NCBI RefSeq assembly: GCF_003570905.1
Contig: NZ_QXJM01000023.1
Span: 62,001 to 126,000 of the forward strand
DNA length: 64,000 nt
Direction: 5' to 3'
Source: Cohnella faecalis
GTDB taxonomy: Bacteria > Bacillota > Bacilli > Paenibacillales > Paenibacillaceae
Position numbers and translations under genes: made by a program. The notes beneath the pieces were generated by a model. The model was not told where the DNA came from. It did no database searches and saw nothing but the letters and a program-made list of their open reading frames with translations. Numbering within the stretch: position 1 is the first letter of the stretch; each line of letters begins with the position of its first letter. This document shows, piece after piece, positions 61,876 to 64,000 of this stretch.

Positions 61876-62787
61876 TCAAGGCTTTACTCGTTCTATCGTT
61901 TCAAGGAAGGTCGAGATGAACGCTTCCGCGGCGTTGGACAGATAGCGTCCCTTTCGGTAAGCGATGACGAGCGTTCTCGTCGGGCGGCCTTCGAGGGGAA
62001 GGTAGACCGGGGAACCTTCGGCGCCGTTCTTGCGCGCGATCATGCGAGGCACGAACGAGATCCCCATTCCCGCGCCGACAAGCGCCTGCACCGTTTCGAT
62101 ATTCGTGCTCTCGAATACGGTTCGCGGCTCAAACCCGGCTTGCCGGCAGATGTTGTAGGCGATGTAACGAAAGCCCTGTCCTCGTTTGAGCAGCACGAAC
62201 GGTTCGCTGCGCAGATCGGAGACGGCGACGGCGGAGGGAGAGCCTTCGGCATGTCGCCGCGCTAGTGGGTGATCGGGCGGCACGGCGAGGCAAATTTCTT
62301 CGTCCAGAATAGGCTCGTAGGCGAGCGCGGGTTCCTCAAGAGGCAAGGAGAGAAGGCTGACGTCGGTGCCGCCGCTGGCCGTCAATTGTTCAAGCTTCTT
62401 GGTCGATTCCTCGATCAGGGCGACTTCGATTTCCGGATAGGCCGCGCGAAAAGCGGGCAAAACGTGCGGGAGCACCTGTGCACCCGTCGTAGGCAAGCTC
62501 CCGACGACGAGGCGTCCTTTGCGCAAATCGGCAATATCCTCCATCTCGCGCCGCAATTGCTCGGTCATATCGACGATTTGCTGCGCTTTGTCCACGAAGA
62601 CGGAGCCGGCATAGGTCATCTCGACGGAATTGGTGCTTCTTTTGAAGAGCAGGACACCCAGTTCCTTCTCTAGCTTTGAGAGCTGTTGGCTAAGAGAGGG
62701 CTGAGCGATATGAAGCTTCTCCGCCGCGCGGGAGAAGTTGCGTTCGGCGGCGATCTGGATGGCGTATAGCAGTTGACGGAATTCCAC
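61876..62787 (-). CDS. LysR-family transcriptional regulator
   Basis: 303-aa regulator. The N-terminal winged helix-turn-helix (residues 1-62, QIAAERNFSRAAEKLHIAQP then SLSQQLSKLEKELGVLLFKR) is joined to a two-lobed effector domain from about residue 90 (LVVGSLPTTGAQVLPHVLPA). Divergent transcription from leuC, with repeats in between, suggests it controls leuC and possibly itself. The effector could be a leucine-pathway or citrate-type acid (inference). No specific subfamily is assigned. Confidence 0.9.
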   Translation of the reverse strand: MEFRQLLYAIQIAAERNFSRAAEKLHIAQPSLSQQLSKLEKELGVLLFKRSTNSVEMTYAGSVFVDKAQQIVDMTEQLRREMEDIADLRKGRLVVGSLPTTGAQVLPHVLPAFRAAYPEIEVALIEESTKKLEQLTASGGTDVSLLSLPLEEPALAYEPILDEEICLAVPPDHPLARRHAEGSPSAVAVSDLRSEPFVLLKRGQGFRYIAYNICRQAGFEPRTVFESTNIETVQALVGAGMGISFVPRMIARKNGAEGSPVYLPLEGRPTRTLVIAYRKGRYLSNAAEAFISTFLETIERVKP

Positions 62788-62828
62788 GGAGATCGGCTCC
62801 TTCGATTTCGATGATTATTCGTTATGGC

Positions 62829-62876
62829 ATATTATAGCTTGGAACTATTAACCTTATAGATATTATATCTTGGAAC
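62829..62876. promoter_or_regulatory. Direct repeats in the lysR-leuC intergenic region (operator candidate)
   Basis: ATATTATAGCTTGGAAC (62829-62845) and ATATTATATCTTGGAAC (62860-62876) match at 16 of 17 bases and lie 31 bp apart, about three helical turns. The first continues to ATAG-N7-CTAT, an inverted form typical of LysR sites. The second covers the leuC -35 box. Confidence 0.65.
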
Positions 62877-62899
62877 AATGAAAGATGAAATGGTATGAT
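62870..62899 (+). promoter_or_regulatory. Promoter of leuC
   Basis: TTGGAA (62870-62875), an 18-bp spacer and TATGAT (62894-62899), about 40 bp before leuC. The -35 lies inside the second direct repeat. Confidence 0.6.
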
Positions 62900-62939
62900 G
62901 GGTTCATTAGAAAGCAGTTATTCATGGGGTGAATATGAC

Positions 62940-64000
62940 ATGAGCAAAAAGACAATGTTCGAGAAAATTTGGGACAATCACGTCATCGTGTCGGAAGAGG
63001 GCAAGCCGAGCATTCTGTACATCGACCTGCATCTCGTCCACGAGGTAACGTCCCCGCAAGCGTTCGAAGGGCTGCGCATGACCGGCCGCAAAGTACGTCG
63101 TCCGGATCTGACGTTCGCAACGATGGACCATAACGTTCCGACCAAAGACCGCTTCAACATCGCGGACCCGATTTCCAAGCAGCAAGTCGACACGCTGACG
63201 AGCAACTGCCGCGAATTCGGCGTCACGTTGTACGATCTGGACTCGCTCGATCAAGGCGTCGTCCACGTTATGGGACCTGAGCTGGGCTTGACTCACCCGG
63301 GCAAAACGATCGTCTGCGGCGACAGCCACACGTCCACCCACGGCGCTTTCGGCGCTCTCGCTTTCGGGATCGGTACGTCCGAGGTTGAGCACGTTATGGC
63401 TACCCAATGCTTGCAGCAAGCGAAGCCTAAGACGATGGAAGTCCGTTTCAACGGCAAGCGCAAGCCGGGCATTACGGCGAAGGATCTGATTCTCGGTCTG
63501 ATCGCCAAATACGGCACCGATTTCGCAACCGGCTACGTTATCGAGTATACGGGCGAAGCGATCCGCGGTCTGTCCATGGAAGAGCGCATGACCGTCTGCA
63601 ACATGTCGATCGAGGGCGGAGCCCGCGCAGGTCTGATCGCACCGGACCAAACGACATTCGACTACTTGAAGGGCCGCGAGCACGCGCCGCAAGGCGAAGC
63701 GTTCGAAGCAGCCGTCAAGCGTTGGGAAGCTCTCGGCACCGACGAAGGCGCCACGTACGACACGACGGTCGACTTCGACGTCGATTCCCTCGTTCCGCAA
63801 GTAACGTGGGGCACGAGCCCGGGAATGGGCACCGACATAACGTCCAAAGTGCCGGTTCCTGCCGAGCTGCCGACCGAGAACGAACGCAAAGCCGCCGAGA
63901 AGGCGCTTGAATACATGGATTTGCAGCCGGGCACACCGATGCAGGAAATTCCGATCGACTACGTGTTTATCGGCTCCTGCACGAACGGCCGGATCGAGGA
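62940..64000 (+). CDS. leuC: 3-Isopropylmalate dehydratase large subunit (3' end outside window)
   Basis: Aconitase-family [4Fe-4S] enzyme that isomerises 2-isopropylmalate to 3-isopropylmalate in leucine synthesis. The frame from ATG 62940 ([16 protein letters not shown]) is open to the window end, about 353 codons. It shows [26 protein letters not shown], the [20 protein letters not shown] cluster region and, at the very end, the cysteine segment [10 protein letters not shown]. About a quarter of the protein is beyond the edge. leuD probably follows. Confidence 0.96.
   Translation, partial: MSKKTMFEKIWDNHVIVSEEGKPSILYIDLHLVHEVTSPQAFEGLRMTGRKVRRPDLTFATMDHNVPTKDRFNIADPISKQQVDTLTSNCREFGVTLYDLDSLDQGVVHVMGPELGLTHPGKTIVCGDSHTSTHGAFGALAFGIGTSEVEHVMATQCLQQAKPKTMEVRFNGKRKPGITAKDLILGLIAKYGTDFATGYVIEYTGEAIRGLSMEERMTVCNMSIEGGARAGLIAPDQTTFDYLKGREHAPQGEAFEAAVKRWEALGTDEGATYDTTVDFDVDSLVPQVTWGTSPGMGTDITSKVPVPAELPTENERKAAEKALEYMDLQPGTPMQEIPIDYVFIGSCTNGRIE

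Noticed and set aside
1..64000. tRNA, rRNA, insertion sequence, prophage or replication origin
   Set aside because: No cloverleaf, rRNA segment, transposase, integrase or DnaA-box cluster was seen anywhere in the window.

Overview
The window is a high-GC Firmicute chromosome segment, most likely from Paenibacillaceae (Paenibacillus/Cohnella-like; the genus is inference). Gene order follows the Bacillus subtilis region hepT-ndk-cheR-aro-trp-hisC-tyrA / qcrABC-ypjABCD-dapB-mgsA-bshB1-bshA-cca-birA-panBCD-dinG-ypmB-dnaD. Two features fit Paenibacillaceae better than Bacillus: menaquinone genes of the futalosine route (ubiX, mqnA), and two ECF sigma/anti-sigma pairs inserted in the conserved order.

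Layout. 1-2.4 kb: menaquinone head and tail genes (ubiX partial, mqnA, hepT). 2.4-15.5 kb: ndk, cheR and a small gene, then aroC-aroB-aroH, trpEDCFBA, hisC and tyrA, mostly joined by ATGA overlaps. trpE has a TRAP-type attenuator: six GAG triplets at 5-nt period, with an antiterminator/terminator pair. 15.5-17.2 kb is gene-poor. It holds a tandem array of about 51-bp units, an inverted-repeat element, and on the minus strand a very well-supported small RNA gene (TTGACA-17-TATAAT promoter with a perfect cre match in the spacer, intrinsic terminator about 74 nt later). 17.2-21.7 kb: ECF sigma, zinc-finger anti-sigma, phosphatase, an unknown protein, gamma-carbonic anhydrase, an IDEAL protein and DUF2487. 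21.9-25.8 kb: the menaquinol:cytochrome c reductase qcrABC, DUF1405 and ypjB. 25.8-33.3 kb: YitT (minus strand), MazG-like, TPR, dapB, mgsA, bacillithiol genes, cca, birA. 33.4-42 kb: a Pan-motif leader, panBCD, TPR, dinG, rex, an MTA/SAH deaminase and a TseB-like protein. 42.2-46.2 kb: an anchored protein with a compact FtsH-like protease, then a second ECF sigma/anti-sigma pair with an apparently autoregulated promoter. 46.4-49.2 kb: 3-hydroxyacyl-CoA dehydrogenase, ackA, dnaD. 49.3-52.6 kb: accessory hydrolases, an SRPBCC protein and DUF2500. 52.7-61.8 kb: methionine-salvage genes mtnWXB and mtnE/mtnU, split by proBAC with its T-box and by a second 51-bp array. 61.9-64 kb: a LysR regulator divergent from leuC, which runs off the window.

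Four genes (trpA, dinG, mtnX, mtnE) each carry one single-base deletion in a C/G run, and one added G/C restores a full-length protein in every case. This looks like systematic sequence error rather than four independent pseudogenes.

Most worth following up: the two related 51-bp repeat arrays, the CcpA-controlled sRNA candidate, the TRAP attenuator, the Pan leader, and the [4Fe-4S]-type cysteines in an exonuclease-fused DinG.
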